Source of the DNA: Flavobacterium sp. N502540
GTDB lineage: Bacteria > Bacteroidota > Bacteroidia > Flavobacteriales > Flavobacteriaceae
DNA length: 64,000 nt
Direction: 5' to 3'
Assembly (NCBI RefSeq): GCF_025947365.1
Contig: NZ_CP110012.1
Span: 496,001 to 560,000, forward strand
Part shown: positions 1-8,062 of the stretch, piece by piece
Layout of the letters: each line of letters begins with the position of its first letter
Numbering within the stretch: position 1 is the stretch's first letter
The notes under the pieces: generated by a model
Database searches by the model: none
What the model saw: the letters and a program-made list of their open reading frames with translations, nothing else
Told to the model about the DNA's origin: nothing
Program-made: the position numbers and the translations under genes

Positions 1-1091
1 AAAATCTTAAAAGTAATGTTCTTATCTTTAAGAGTTTCTATGATTTTGATACATTTTTTGAATGAAACATACTGATTATCCAAAATAATCTCAACTCTTT
101 TACCCTCAAAAAGCTGCCACGAATTTACCATTTTTTCTTTTTTGAAATCTAAAAAGCTGACTTTATTTTTTAAAATTTCAGGTAATTTTTCAGACAAAAT
201 TCGATTTGAAGAATAAAAAATGACTCTTTCAGGTAAGGGTTTTGATTTTGTTTTTCCCTGAAACATTTTTACAAACGAAAAGAACCAAATGCCAATTTGA
301 ATGAAAAATTCAAAAAACCATGATTTTCTGAAATGCTTCTGATAGAAAAAATTCATCGCCTCCTGGAAACGTTTCATGTATCTTTCGTCTTTTACCGTAC
401 TTTCTCCTTTGTAATGCAAAACGGTCGTTTCGTGAAAATAATAATTCGATTTCTTTTTTTGCAGTGCCCGATACGATAAATCAATATCATCGGCATACAT
501 GAAACATTTTTCGTCAAAACCTTCTAATTCAACGTACAAATCACGAGTCATCAACATGAAGGCTCCCACTAAAATATCAACTTTTCCGCTTTCATTTGTT
601 CCTAAATGCTGGGCGTAATACTGATTACACAATTTCCAATTTGGAAAGATTTTATACAATCCAAAAATTTTAGTAAAAGCTACCCAGGGAGTTGGAATTC
701 CTCGTTTGCTTTCGGGTAAAAAAGCTCCGGTACCATCGATTAGTTTACAACCCACAATTCCCAAATTGACTTGTCTTTCGGCGAAATTCAGGATTTTCTT
801 AAATGTATTTTCAGCAACAACAGTATCTGGATTCAGAATACAAACGTACTTTCCGCGAGCCTCCGCTACTCCAATATTATTCCCTTTTGGGAAACCATAG
901 TTGGTATCATTCTGAATCAATTTTACCGTTGGGAACTTACTTTTCATCATCAAACAACTCTCGTCTGATGAATTATTATCAACCACAATGATTTCAGCAT
1001 CAAGTGACGAAATAGCTTCCTGAACACTTAAAACGCATTGCTCCAGAAAGTAACGTACATTATAATTGAGAATAATAATCGATAATTGCAT
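1..1091 (-). CDS. Family 2 glycosyltransferase (rhamnosyltransferase-like), 3' end outside window
   Basis: The gene reads leftward from an ATG at 1091 and is still open at base 1, so the C-terminus is missing. The N-terminus LSIIILNYNVRYFLEQCV is a typical GT-A start. It is followed by VVDNNSSD, NYGFPKGNNIG and LNPDTVV (the DxD-equivalent nucleotide-sugar and metal site), and later by GFDEKCFMYADDIDLSYR, the usual acceptor and catalytic-base region of WbbL-type rhamnosyltransferases. A hydrophobic stretch follows near residues 265-280. The enzyme probably adds a sugar to a cell-surface glycan at the inner face of the membrane. The CpsB-type phosphatase and WcaJ-like transferase a few kilobases away fit a polysaccharide region. 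The donor sugar cannot be told from the sequence. Confidence 0.9.
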   Translation of the reverse strand, partial: MQLSIIILNYNVRYFLEQCVLSVQEAISSLDAEIIVVDNNSSDESCLMMKSKFPTVKLIQNDTNYGFPKGNNIGVAEARGKYVCILNPDTVVAENTFKKILNFAERQVNLGIVGCKLIDGTGAFLPESKRGIPTPWVAFTKIFGLYKIFPNWKLCNQYYAQHLGTNESGKVDILVGAFMLMTRDLYVELEGFDEKCFMYADDIDLSYRALQKKKSNYYFHETTVLHYKGESTVKDERYMKRFQEAMNFFYQKHFRKSWFFEFFIQIGIWFFSFVKMFQGKTKSKPLPERVIFYSSNRILSEKLPEILKNKVSFLDFKKEKMVNSWQLFEGKRVEIILDNQYVSFKKCIKIIETLKDKNITFKI

Positions 1092-1285
1092 GAAAAATAA
1101 TGAAATAGATTTTTTGGAAAGTTAGAAATTTTCGACCAATCCTGATGATAATGATCCGTCGTTTTTACGAACATCAAAATAGGGTGTCAGGTTTCTAACT
1201 CAAAAAACTAAAAACAGAGCGAAAAGTAACCTGAAACATTCTGACTGAATCCCAAAGAAAAACAGCAACGCAATTCAAAAAAGTA

Positions 1286-1293
1286 TATTTTTG
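1286..1293 (+). promoter_or_regulatory. Bacteroidota -7 element TATTTTTG
   Basis: TATTTTTG fits the Bacteroidota consensus TAnnTTTG and lies 16 bases before the ATG at 1310. The rest of 1092-1309 shows no gene. Confidence 0.5.
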
Positions 1294-1309
1294 ATTAAAA
1301 AACTTCTGT

Positions 1310-1891
1310 ATGGAAATCAAAACTCCAATTAAAGTTCCTTCTTTACTCGTGCTAACAAGTATAGTTTTTCTATTATCTGCCTTTACCCTTTTTAAAAGTC
1401 CGAAAATAAATTTAGTTCAAACCTCTACTTGGTATATTGCCGGCCCCGCTGTTGAGAGTCAGAAAACAATAAACCAGGTTCGGCAAGAAAAAGGGATTGT
1501 AAAAGTCACAGCAAAAGACAATCCATCAGGTGAAATTGAACTGAATGTTCTGATTACACCTTCTGATTCTAATGACGGTGCTCCGACAAATTTATCAGAT
1601 GCTTCTAAATTTGTGAGCATTACATATAAATCTTCTCACCTCATCAAACTTCAGGCGCGCGAAGGAAACGAGGAAGGAACCGGTTGTATACATGGCGGTT
1701 CTCACCCAAGAGCTGATTTACCTGCTTCTCCTTATCAGTTTAAAACGATCAAAATTCCGTGGACGGATTTCAGACAGGACGGTCTTCCAAACGGAAAACT
1801 TCTGAACATTCATAATTTATGCAAATTCAACTTTGTGAATTATCATCCGGTTTCTGGAGCCTATTTAGAAATAAAATCAGTTACTCTTTAA
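1310..1891 (+). CDS. Exported protein, possible beta-sandwich ligand-binding fold
   Basis: The 193-residue protein has an N-terminal hydrophobic segment (about residues 10-28) that is a signal peptide or membrane anchor. No lipobox is visible. The C-terminal half (FKTIKIPWTDFRQDG and ending LEIKSVTL) has the strand pattern of galactose-binding-like sandwich domains, with two cysteines (in GTGCIHGG and NLCKFNF) that could form a disulfide in the periplasm. No catalytic motif is visible. A second exported protein starts 12 bases downstream, so the two are probably co-transcribed. The fold is an inference from strand pattern only and the function is unknown. Confidence 0.6.
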   Translation: MEIKTPIKVPSLLVLTSIVFLLSAFTLFKSPKINLVQTSTWYIAGPAVESQKTINQVRQEKGIVKVTAKDNPSGEIELNVLITPSDSNDGAPTNLSDASKFVSITYKSSHLIKLQAREGNEEGTGCIHGGSHPRADLPASPYQFKTIKIPWTDFRQDGLPNGKLLNIHNLCKFNFVNYHPVSGAYLEIKSVTL

Positions 1892-1903
1892 TTAAAAAAA
1901 AAT

Positions 1904-2293
1904 ATGAAAACAAAGCTTTGTCTTTTACTTTTTACTGTTCTATTCTTTTCAAATAACGGCTATAGCCAATCAAAAAAAATCGATATTAACGGCGTTTGGG
2001 AAGACATTAATCCGGGCGTACAAAATGCTGTCGCAATTGTATCGGAACAAAACGGGAAAGTTATTTTCTCTCACTACCTGGAATGGAAAGGGCAAAAATT
2101 TGTGGAAAGCGGCATTGGAAAAAGAACCGGAAACACAATTGTTTATACCGTAGAGGTCACCTTACCTATTGAGGGCTGGGCAACTCAGGGCATACATACT
2201 CTGATCCTGTCTGAAGATGGAAATACACTGGAAGGCACTTTTATCGACAACAAAAAGAGAACGGGACCGATTTCGTTTAAAAGGGTACGCTGA
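1904..2293 (+). CDS. Small secreted protein, lipocalin-like strand pattern
   Basis: 129 residues. The signal peptide ends near NGYSQ (about residue 22). The mature part starts INGVWEDINPG and runs through alternating strands with TLEGTFIDNKKRTGPISF near the end. This 'G-x-W ... L-x-G-x-F' layout is common in small lipocalin-like or DUF-type periplasmic proteins of Bacteroidota. It contains no cysteine in the mature part and no catalytic motif. It follows the 1310 gene by 12 bases and looks like the second gene of that unit. A hairpin-forming repeat follows its stop codon. The function is not known. Confidence 0.6.
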   Translation: MKTKLCLLLFTVLFFSNNGYSQSKKIDINGVWEDINPGVQNAVAIVSEQNGKVIFSHYLEWKGQKFVESGIGKRTGNTIVYTVEVTLPIEGWATQGIHTLILSEDGNTLEGTFIDNKKRTGPISFKRVR

Positions 2294-2312
2294 GCGTCTG
2301 TTCTTGTTGAAA

Positions 2313-2400
2313 GGTTTCAGGTTTCAAGTTTTTGGGTGCAGTAGGAACCTGAAACTTGAAACCTGAAACCTGAAACTTGAAACCTGAAACCTGAAACTTG
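2313..2400. repeat. 21-bp tandem repeat with an inverted copy (alternative hairpins)
   Basis: The 19-base arm at 2313-2331 is perfectly complementary to 2352-2370. The complementary stretch is repeated at 2373-2391 with a 21-base period, followed by a third partial copy (AAACTTG). The first arm can pair with either copy. It sits between converging genes (stops at 2293 and 2415) and may act as a terminator for both. Confidence 0.8.
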
Positions 2401-2414
2401 CAAATCCCTTCCCT

Positions 2415-3599
2415 CTACAAATGCAGCTGAATTTTGTACTTGTTACAGATTTTCATTACAAACAGCATAATGGTCGAAAAAACTAAAGACCAGATAATCC
2501 CCGGAACTCCTTCGCGAAAATAACCCGGAATAATATGAATATTCATAGCTTTGCAGAAATAATAAATAGCACCCGGTAAAATGTAAATCAATAGTGGATT
2601 TGCAGCAGCGGGCATAAAAAAATTACTCCATTGGCTTTGTTTTTTAACTTCCATCAGCCAAAACAGAAAATAGAACAAAACCGTACAAATTCCGGCTGAC
2701 AGCAATGTCCAGGCAGGAGTACCCTGTATTTTTGAAATTCCATAATATTGACGCAGAAAAAATCCGAATGAGAAAAATAATGCTATGAACCCAATTACAG
2801 GCCAGTTGATTTTCTTTTCGATTTTTCGATCAAAAAACAATAATGAGATTATTATTCCTGCCGTTACCAAGGTGGCGTGTGTTAAATGTCCGGCGATAAA
2901 ACGCAGTCCTTCCGGTAAATGTAAACTTTGGGTCAAATTAGCGGAGTTTAGAAAAACACATAGTATCAGAAAAACAATCATTGCCCACAATTTGCCTGAA
3001 ACCAGCCAATAATAAATTACTGAAATAAGATACGCCCATCCAATTAGCCCCAGAATCCCCCACCATTGAGGCGTCATCCCAATAGTACCATCAGTCTGAA
3101 CATATAAAAAGTAAAGCGTTATCAGCACTGCTATTCCTCCGTATTGAAGTGTGTTTTTTAACCAAACAGGAAAGTTTTTGGCATACTTATTCCAAATTGG
3201 AATTGGCATTGCATAGGCCAGAAATCCCCAAAATGCAGGTGAAATTATCATTTTCGCAGCATCGTAACCTTCAGCTGCATTGACCATAAAGACTCCCATA
3301 ATAATGAGAGCCAAAGCTCTTTTTAAGGTATGTGTCCAAATCGTTCTTACGCTATCTCCTTTAATCAATCGGGCATTAAATGCAAACGGAACTGACATTC
3401 CAACAATAAACAAGAAAGCCGGAAAAACCAAATCTACAAAAGTCATTCCATCAGCATCTGCCGGCATGTGTTTCATCCATTGAGGGACATTTACAACGCT
3501 GGCCAATTCATTTACAAAAATCATAACAAAAATTGTGATTCCGCGTAAAGCGTCTATCGAAATGATCCTTTGATTGTATAAATTTTCTTTTACTTTCAT
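2415..3599 (-). CDS. Multipass membrane acyltransferase-like protein (DUF5009 / HGSNAT-like)
   Basis: 394 residues with about ten membrane segments. The N-terminus RIISIDALRGITIFVMIFVN, followed by FVDLVFPAFLFIVGMS, is the hallmark of the DUF1624/DUF5009 family related to heparan-alpha-glucosaminide N-acetyltransferase. Members are thought to pass acetyl groups from cytoplasmic acetyl-CoA to a sugar outside the membrane; the acceptor here is unknown. The length fits the family. The gene stands alone between converging and diverging neighbours. A -7/-33 promoter pair lies just upstream at 3624-3652. Acting on glycans would fit the polysaccharide genes beside it, but that is an inference. Confidence 0.85.
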   Translation of the reverse strand: MKVKENLYNQRIISIDALRGITIFVMIFVNELASVVNVPQWMKHMPADADGMTFVDLVFPAFLFIVGMSVPFAFNARLIKGDSVRTIWTHTLKRALALIIMGVFMVNAAEGYDAAKMIISPAFWGFLAYAMPIPIWNKYAKNFPVWLKNTLQYGGIAVLITLYFLYVQTDGTIGMTPQWWGILGLIGWAYLISVIYYWLVSGKLWAMIVFLILCVFLNSANLTQSLHLPEGLRFIAGHLTHATLVTAGIIISLLFFDRKIEKKINWPVIGFIALFFSFGFFLRQYYGISKIQGTPAWTLLSAGICTVLFYFLFWLMEVKKQSQWSNFFMPAAANPLLIYILPGAIYYFCKAMNIHIIPGYFREGVPGIIWSLVFSTIMLFVMKICNKYKIQLHL

Positions 3600-3623
3600 A
3601 AATGGTTAGATTTTTAAGAATCT

Positions 3624-3652
3624 CAAATATAATATATTTATGAAATGACCAA
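3624..3652 (-). promoter_or_regulatory. Bacteroidota promoter for the 2415-3599 gene
   Basis: On the minus strand, TATATTTG (3631-3624) is preceded by TTG (3652-3650) with an 18-base spacer, which matches TTG-N17-23-TAnnTTTG. It starts 25 bases upstream of the ATG. Confidence 0.6.
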
Positions 3653-3702
3653 TTGTAATAGTTGCATTAAAATTAATCCGTCACAAATTCTTCTTATTTG
3701 CA

Positions 3703-3710
3703 TACTTTTG
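3703..3710 (+). promoter_or_regulatory. -7 element TACTTTTG directly before a start codon
   Basis: The element ends only four bases before the ATG at 3715, so a transcript started from it would be leaderless or nearly so. Confidence 0.4.
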
Positions 3711-3714
3711 CAAC

Positions 3715-4452
3715 ATGTTATCCTTTTTTAAATCAAAACCTCTTTTAAAAGATCTGCTGTCTGATCCTTACGTTGATATTCACTCACATGTATTACCCGG
3801 AATTGACGATGGAGCAAAAACCATAACCGATACTATAAAGCTTGTCCGTGCGTTTCAGGAAATGGGAGTTTCGCAATTTATCACCACTCCGCATATCAAT
3901 CATTATGTCTGGAATAATTCGGCTCAGATTATTACCGCAAAACAGGAAGAAACTAAACTTTTATTGGAGGAAAACCACATTCAAATTCCTTTTCAGGCTG
4001 CTGCAGAATATTTTATCGATGATTGGTTTGAAAATCATTTTAAAAATGAAAAGCTTCTCACCTTAAAAGATAATTATGTACTGGTAGAGATCTCCTATCA
4101 AAACGCTCCTATTCACTTGTATAAAACTCTTTTTGAACTACAGGTAGCAGGATATATTCCGGTTCTGGCACATCCGGAACGTTATTTATACTATCGAAAA
4201 GATTTTAATGAATATCAGAAACTAAAAAAAGCGGGCTGTTTGTTTCAATTAAATTTGTTGGCTGTAGTGGGTTATTATGGAGAATATATTTGTAAAACCG
4301 CTGAAGAACTTCTTAAAAAGGGAATGTATGATTTTACCGCAACCGATGTGCACCACATGAATCACATCAGAGCTTTTGATCAGAAAATAAAAATTGACAG
4401 TATTGCCAACTTAAAAGAAGTCATTGCTAACAATCAGTTTTTTAAATTCTAG
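3715..4452 (+). CDS. CpsB/CapC-type PHP tyrosine-protein phosphatase
   Basis: 245 residues, a single PHP (polymerase and histidinol phosphatase) domain. Metal-binding motifs are visible in order: DIHSHVLPGIDDGAKT (near residue 21), TPHIN (near 58), the HPERY motif (near 152) and ATDVHHMNH (near 213). These are the signatures of manganese-dependent CpsB/YwqE phosphatases, which dephosphorylate the tyrosine kinases that control capsule or exopolysaccharide length. The enzyme is cytoplasmic, with no signal peptide. It converges with the WcaJ-like gene, the stops being 6 bases apart. No other in-frame ATG exists before the first metal motif, so the start is secure. Confidence 0.9.
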   Translation: MLSFFKSKPLLKDLLSDPYVDIHSHVLPGIDDGAKTITDTIKLVRAFQEMGVSQFITTPHINHYVWNNSAQIITAKQEETKLLLEENHIQIPFQAAAEYFIDDWFENHFKNEKLLTLKDNYVLVEISYQNAPIHLYKTLFELQVAGYIPVLAHPERYLYYRKDFNEYQKLKKAGCLFQLNLLAVVGYYGEYICKTAEELLKKGMYDFTATDVHHMNHIRAFDQKIKIDSIANLKEVIANNQFFKF

Positions 4453-4458
4453 AGCGTA

Positions 4459-5877
4459 CTAATAGGCGTTTTCTTCTCCCTTTACGATGTTGATGATCGT
4501 TTTTATAATGATTTTAATATCCAACATCAGGCTCCAGTTCTCGATATACCAAATGTCATATTCAACTCTGTTTTCCATATCGATTAACTCTTTGGTTTCA
4601 CCACGATAACCATTGACCTGTGCCCAGCCGGTAATTCCGGGTTTGGCATACTGACGCACTAAATAATTATTAATCAAATCGCTGTATTCTTTAGCGAGAT
4701 TCACCATATGAGGTCTCGGCCCTACAACCGACATATCACCTAAGAAAACATTGAAAAACTGCGGCAATTCATCAATACTTGTTTTACGAATAAACGAGCC
4801 AAATTTCGTGACACGGCTATCTCCTCTTTCGGCTTGTTTTTTATGAGCCAGACGATTAACACGCATACTCCTGAATTTATAACACATAAACGACCGGTTA
4901 TCGCGCCCCGATCTTTCCTGCTTGAAAAATACAGGTCCCGGCGATTCAATTTTAATGATCAGCATAATAATTGGAAACAGCCACGGAAACACCAATAAGA
5001 TTACAGAAAGCGAAAAAACAACATCAAATACTTTTTTGATCAGTCGGTTCACGGCAAACTCCAAGGGCTCCGTTCGGAACATCAAAACCGGTGTATTTTC
5101 ATAAAACGTTACTTCTACCTTACTGGACTTCGTATACTGCTGAAAATCGGGAATAAACTTAATACGCACCATGTTTTGCTCACAAATCTGTGTAAGTTTA
5201 TTAATAACCTCAATTTGATCAATATGCAGTGCCACATACATTTCGTCGACCTTTCTTTCGACTACAAATTTATGAATAGCATTAAAATTACCTAACACTG
5301 AAGTAGAATCAATAATTGAGTGACTGCTGCTCTCATCAAAAAAGCCTAAAAATTTATAACCATAAGTCAGATCTTTTGCGAGTATCTTACGCATTCTTTC
5401 TCCCGACTCGTTTGCTCCTACAATGACAAATGTTTTAAAATTATACCCACGACTTCTGATGTACTTTAAAAGTTTCATGGACAAATAGCGCGAGATCATT
5501 AGTAATCCGAAAAAAATCAGATAAAAAGAAAGCAGTCTGAGCCTTGAAATATCGTTGTATTTGAGATACAGCACAAAAATAGAAATCAAAGCAGCGTGAA
5601 TCACTAACTTCTTAACAGTTCTGACCAATATTGATTCGATAGGTTCTACTCTTACGCTTCGATTGGAATCATTTTGAAACAATAAGGCTACCCAAATTAA
5701 AATTGCCAATAATGAAACAGTACGCTCTTCTTTTAATAAAAGCTTATCTAAACTGCCAAACCTTGTCAGTGCAGAAAGTACTGTTGCCAGATTTAGCAAT
5801 ACAACATCAACGCAAACAAATAAAAGCTTGAAATAGCGCGAAAAACGATAATGCGACAGTTTCTGTAAAATTTCCAT
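4459..5877 (-). CDS. WcaJ-like polyprenyl glycosylphosphotransferase
   Basis: 472 residues. Four N-terminal membrane segments (about 15-130) are followed by a Rossmann-like CoA-binding-type region (145-265, FVIVGANESGERMRK). After one more membrane segment (about 280-305) comes the catalytic bacterial sugar-transferase domain with ESPGPVFFKQERSGR, YKFRSMR, DELPQFFNVFLGDMSVVGPR and KPGITGWAQVNGYRGE. Enzymes of this type move a hexose-1-phosphate from a UDP-sugar onto undecaprenyl phosphate, the first committed step of exopolysaccharide synthesis at the inner membrane. The exact sugar is not decided by the sequence. It fits with the CpsB-type phosphatase and glycosyltransferase in the same region. 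Confidence 0.92.
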   Translation of the reverse strand: MEILQKLSHYRFSRYFKLLFVCVDVVLLNLATVLSALTRFGSLDKLLLKEERTVSLLAILIWVALLFQNDSNRSVRVEPIESILVRTVKKLVIHAALISIFVLYLKYNDISRLRLLSFYLIFFGLLMISRYLSMKLLKYIRSRGYNFKTFVIVGANESGERMRKILAKDLTYGYKFLGFFDESSSHSIIDSTSVLGNFNAIHKFVVERKVDEMYVALHIDQIEVINKLTQICEQNMVRIKFIPDFQQYTKSSKVEVTFYENTPVLMFRTEPLEFAVNRLIKKVFDVVFSLSVILLVFPWLFPIIMLIIKIESPGPVFFKQERSGRDNRSFMCYKFRSMRVNRLAHKKQAERGDSRVTKFGSFIRKTSIDELPQFFNVFLGDMSVVGPRPHMVNLAKEYSDLINNYLVRQYAKPGITGWAQVNGYRGETKELIDMENRVEYDIWYIENWSLMLDIKIIIKTIINIVKGEENAY

Positions 5878-6036
5878 ACTTTGGACTTATCCTTACTTTA
5901 AGCGAAATAAAACCTGATTAAAAATCAGTTAAAAATTGATAGTGCAAAATAGTCTTTTAATTATATTTTTCAGCATTATTTAAACTCTATCTTTAAAAGT
6001 TTACTTTTATACTATGCAAATTCAATATTGCAGGCC

Positions 6037-7002
6037 ATGATCAAGATAATTTTATTTTTTTTCCTCACTCTACCCTTTGCCCATGCGCAGGTTTCAGGCT
6101 GTACAGATCCTCTTTCTAAAAATTACAACCCCAGTGCAACAATTAACGACGGAAGCTGCAGTTATAAGAATATCTATTTAAAGCCTCAATATTCTAAACT
6201 TCTCAGTGATTCTGTCAAAGAAACCTCAGGGTTAATTGCTTTCAACAAGTTGCTTTGGACGCACAACGATGATCGCGACACCACAATTTACGGATTGGAT
6301 TCAGTGGGAAAAATTCAAAAAAAAATTATTCTGAAACAAGTCGTCAATCACGACTGGGAAGAGATTTCACAAGACAGCTCTTTTATATACCTTGGTGATT
6401 TTGGAAATAACTACTCCGGTAACAGAACCGATCTAAACATCTTAAAAATAGAGAAAAAATCGTTCTTGGAAGAAAATCCGGCAATTGAAAAAATTTCCTT
6501 TCACTACGCCGACCAAACTGATTTTTCTGCAAAAAAACCAAACACTGCTAATTTTGACTGCGAGGCATTCATCGTGTCCAAAGACAGTATTTATTTGTTT
6601 ACCAAACAGTGGAAAACCTCTAAAACCAATATTTACGTTTTGCCAAACCATTCGGGTACTCACGTTGCACGACTAAAACACACCTTAAACACAAAAGGTC
6701 TCGTAACCGGAGCGACTTATATAGCGTCTAAAAAAACAATTGTTCTTTGTGGGTACTCTAAACTTGGCAAACCCTTTTTGTATCTTTTATACGATTTCAA
6801 AAACACTGATTTTCTGTCGGGAAACAAACGAAGGATTAAGTTAAAACTACCCTTTCATCAAATAGAAGGAATTGCAACTCATGACGGTTTGTATTACTAT
6901 TTAACCAATGAATCCCTTGTTCGAAAACCAATTCTTTATGTACCCCAGCAGCTTCATTATTTTGATTTGAGTTCTGTACTAAGTTTCTATCTTCATCAAT
7001 AA
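6037..7002 (+). CDS. Secreted propeller-like protein with an N-terminal Asn/Asp-rich calcium-type motif
   Basis: About 321 residues from the ATG at 6037; a TTG at 6028 would add three residues, but the ATG gives a clean signal peptide (MIKIILFFFLTLPFAHA). The mature N-terminus holds GCTDPLSKNYNPSATINDGS followed by Cys, a short motif common in secreted Bacteroidota proteins and similar to calcium-binding thrombospondin-type-3 repeats. The rest has repeated strand blocks (LLWTHNDDRDTTIYGLD, FIYLGDFGNN, DSIYLFTKQW, GLYYYLTNES) that suggest a beta-propeller. No sorting domain is seen at the C-terminus, so it is probably periplasmic. The function is unknown. The DUF6929-like protein at 61372 has a similar strand layout. 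Confidence 0.65.
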   Translation: MIKIILFFFLTLPFAHAQVSGCTDPLSKNYNPSATINDGSCSYKNIYLKPQYSKLLSDSVKETSGLIAFNKLLWTHNDDRDTTIYGLDSVGKIQKKIILKQVVNHDWEEISQDSSFIYLGDFGNNYSGNRTDLNILKIEKKSFLEENPAIEKISFHYADQTDFSAKKPNTANFDCEAFIVSKDSIYLFTKQWKTSKTNIYVLPNHSGTHVARLKHTLNTKGLVTGATYIASKKTIVLCGYSKLGKPFLYLLYDFKNTDFLSGNKRRIKLKLPFHQIEGIATHDGLYYYLTNESLVRKPILYVPQQLHYFDLSSVLSFYLHQ

Positions 7003-7064
7003 TTCACAAGTAATATCTCTTTCGGTTTTACAATCAATGAAAATTGAAACGATTCCTTCTTTGT

Positions 7065-8054
7065 TTAATGGGGGCAGCCGAAACATTTTGTATAGGAATC
7101 AAATTGATAAGTTAATAAAACCTCATAAACACCACCTGTTCTTCCAATTTTGGAGGTATTCATATCATAAGAAACACCTAATTTCAGTTTTTCGTACTGT
7201 AGTCCTGTCAAGAAATTTATTGAAGTCAGTAATTGATTCCCGATACCGTTTTTTGAAGGGTTAGTAGCTGCTGTTACTCCAAAATATATTTTTTCAAATA
7301 AGATGGATGTCCCTATATCAAATCGATTATAACGCCCTTGCTGCATATAATTTGATGTAATAAGCATTTTGGTTTCATACGGCAGAAATACTGCATCTAT
7401 ATAATCAGCCAATAGAAATTCGTAACCTGAACTTAACGAAAAGAAAGAGTCTAAACGCGCGTTTCCGTTTGTTGTAAAAGATATATCTGGTCTGTTAAGA
7501 TGTTTCATAGCTAAACTAATCCATAGACTTTCGGTATTGAAAACCATTCCTGCCGATACATCAAAAAAATTGATTTTATCATTTTTTAGTATTGGATCAA
7601 TTGAAGTTGGGCTAATTACACCTGTTTTTATGTTTATCTGATCTTCAAGCAATAGATTTTGAAAACCGAATGATTTTAACCCAAAACCTACTTCAATTGC
7701 CGGTCGAAAAGTCCAGGTGTCATTAAGCTCTACTTTATAAGCATAATTCCCATTAATTTGTGTATAATTATATTGGTTTAAATTTTGTCTTTGATTTAAA
7801 ACACTCAATCCATAACCGCTGTTCATATTTTCATTCCAAGTATTAATGAAGGCGTAATCGGTATCGATTTTCAGGTCTAAATCCGGCCATTGTTCCCTAT
7901 GAATAATACCGGCATAAGTAGTTTCCCTAAACCCGCTGAAACCGGGATTAAGTGTCTCCGGAATTAAGAAATACTGTGTAAAAATGGGATCCTGCGCTCT
8001 TGTTTCTGAAAAAAAGCAACATGCAAGGATTATGATAAAAAGATTTAGTTTCAT
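7065..8054 (-). CDS. PorP/SprF family type IX secretion outer-membrane protein
   Basis: 329 residues with a signal peptide ending at TRAQ, then DPIFTQYFLIPETLNPGFSG, the diagnostic start of PorP/SprF proteins ('DP-x-F-[ST]-x-[YF] ... x-NPA-[FY]-[AT]-G'). The rest is strand-rich and fits a 14-strand outer-membrane barrel. SprF-type proteins are needed to secrete or anchor one partner adhesin through the type IX secretion system. This gene follows the giant adhesin gene with an 8-base gap and is almost certainly its dedicated partner, as sprF follows sprB in Flavobacterium johnsoniae. The copy here is a paralogous pair, not necessarily sprBF itself. Confidence 0.92.
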   Translation of the reverse strand: MKLNLFIIILACCFFSETRAQDPIFTQYFLIPETLNPGFSGFRETTYAGIIHREQWPDLDLKIDTDYAFINTWNENMNSGYGLSVLNQRQNLNQYNYTQINGNYAYKVELNDTWTFRPAIEVGFGLKSFGFQNLLLEDQINIKTGVISPTSIDPILKNDKINFFDVSAGMVFNTESLWISLAMKHLNRPDISFTTNGNARLDSFFSLSSGYEFLLADYIDAVFLPYETKMLITSNYMQQGRYNRFDIGTSILFEKIYFGVTAATNPSKNGIGNQLLTSINFLTGLQYEKLKLGVSYDMNTSKIGRTGGVYEVLLTYQFDSYTKCFGCPH

Positions 8055-8062
8055 ACAGTACT

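Noticed and set aside
706..991. Open frames of 62-65 codons on the plus strand
   Set aside because: They lie inside the glycosyltransferase gene on the opposite strand and show no protein-like pattern of their own.
2313..2400. Attachment site or integration scar
   Set aside because: No integrase, tRNA or flanking mobile gene is near; a terminator repeat explains it.
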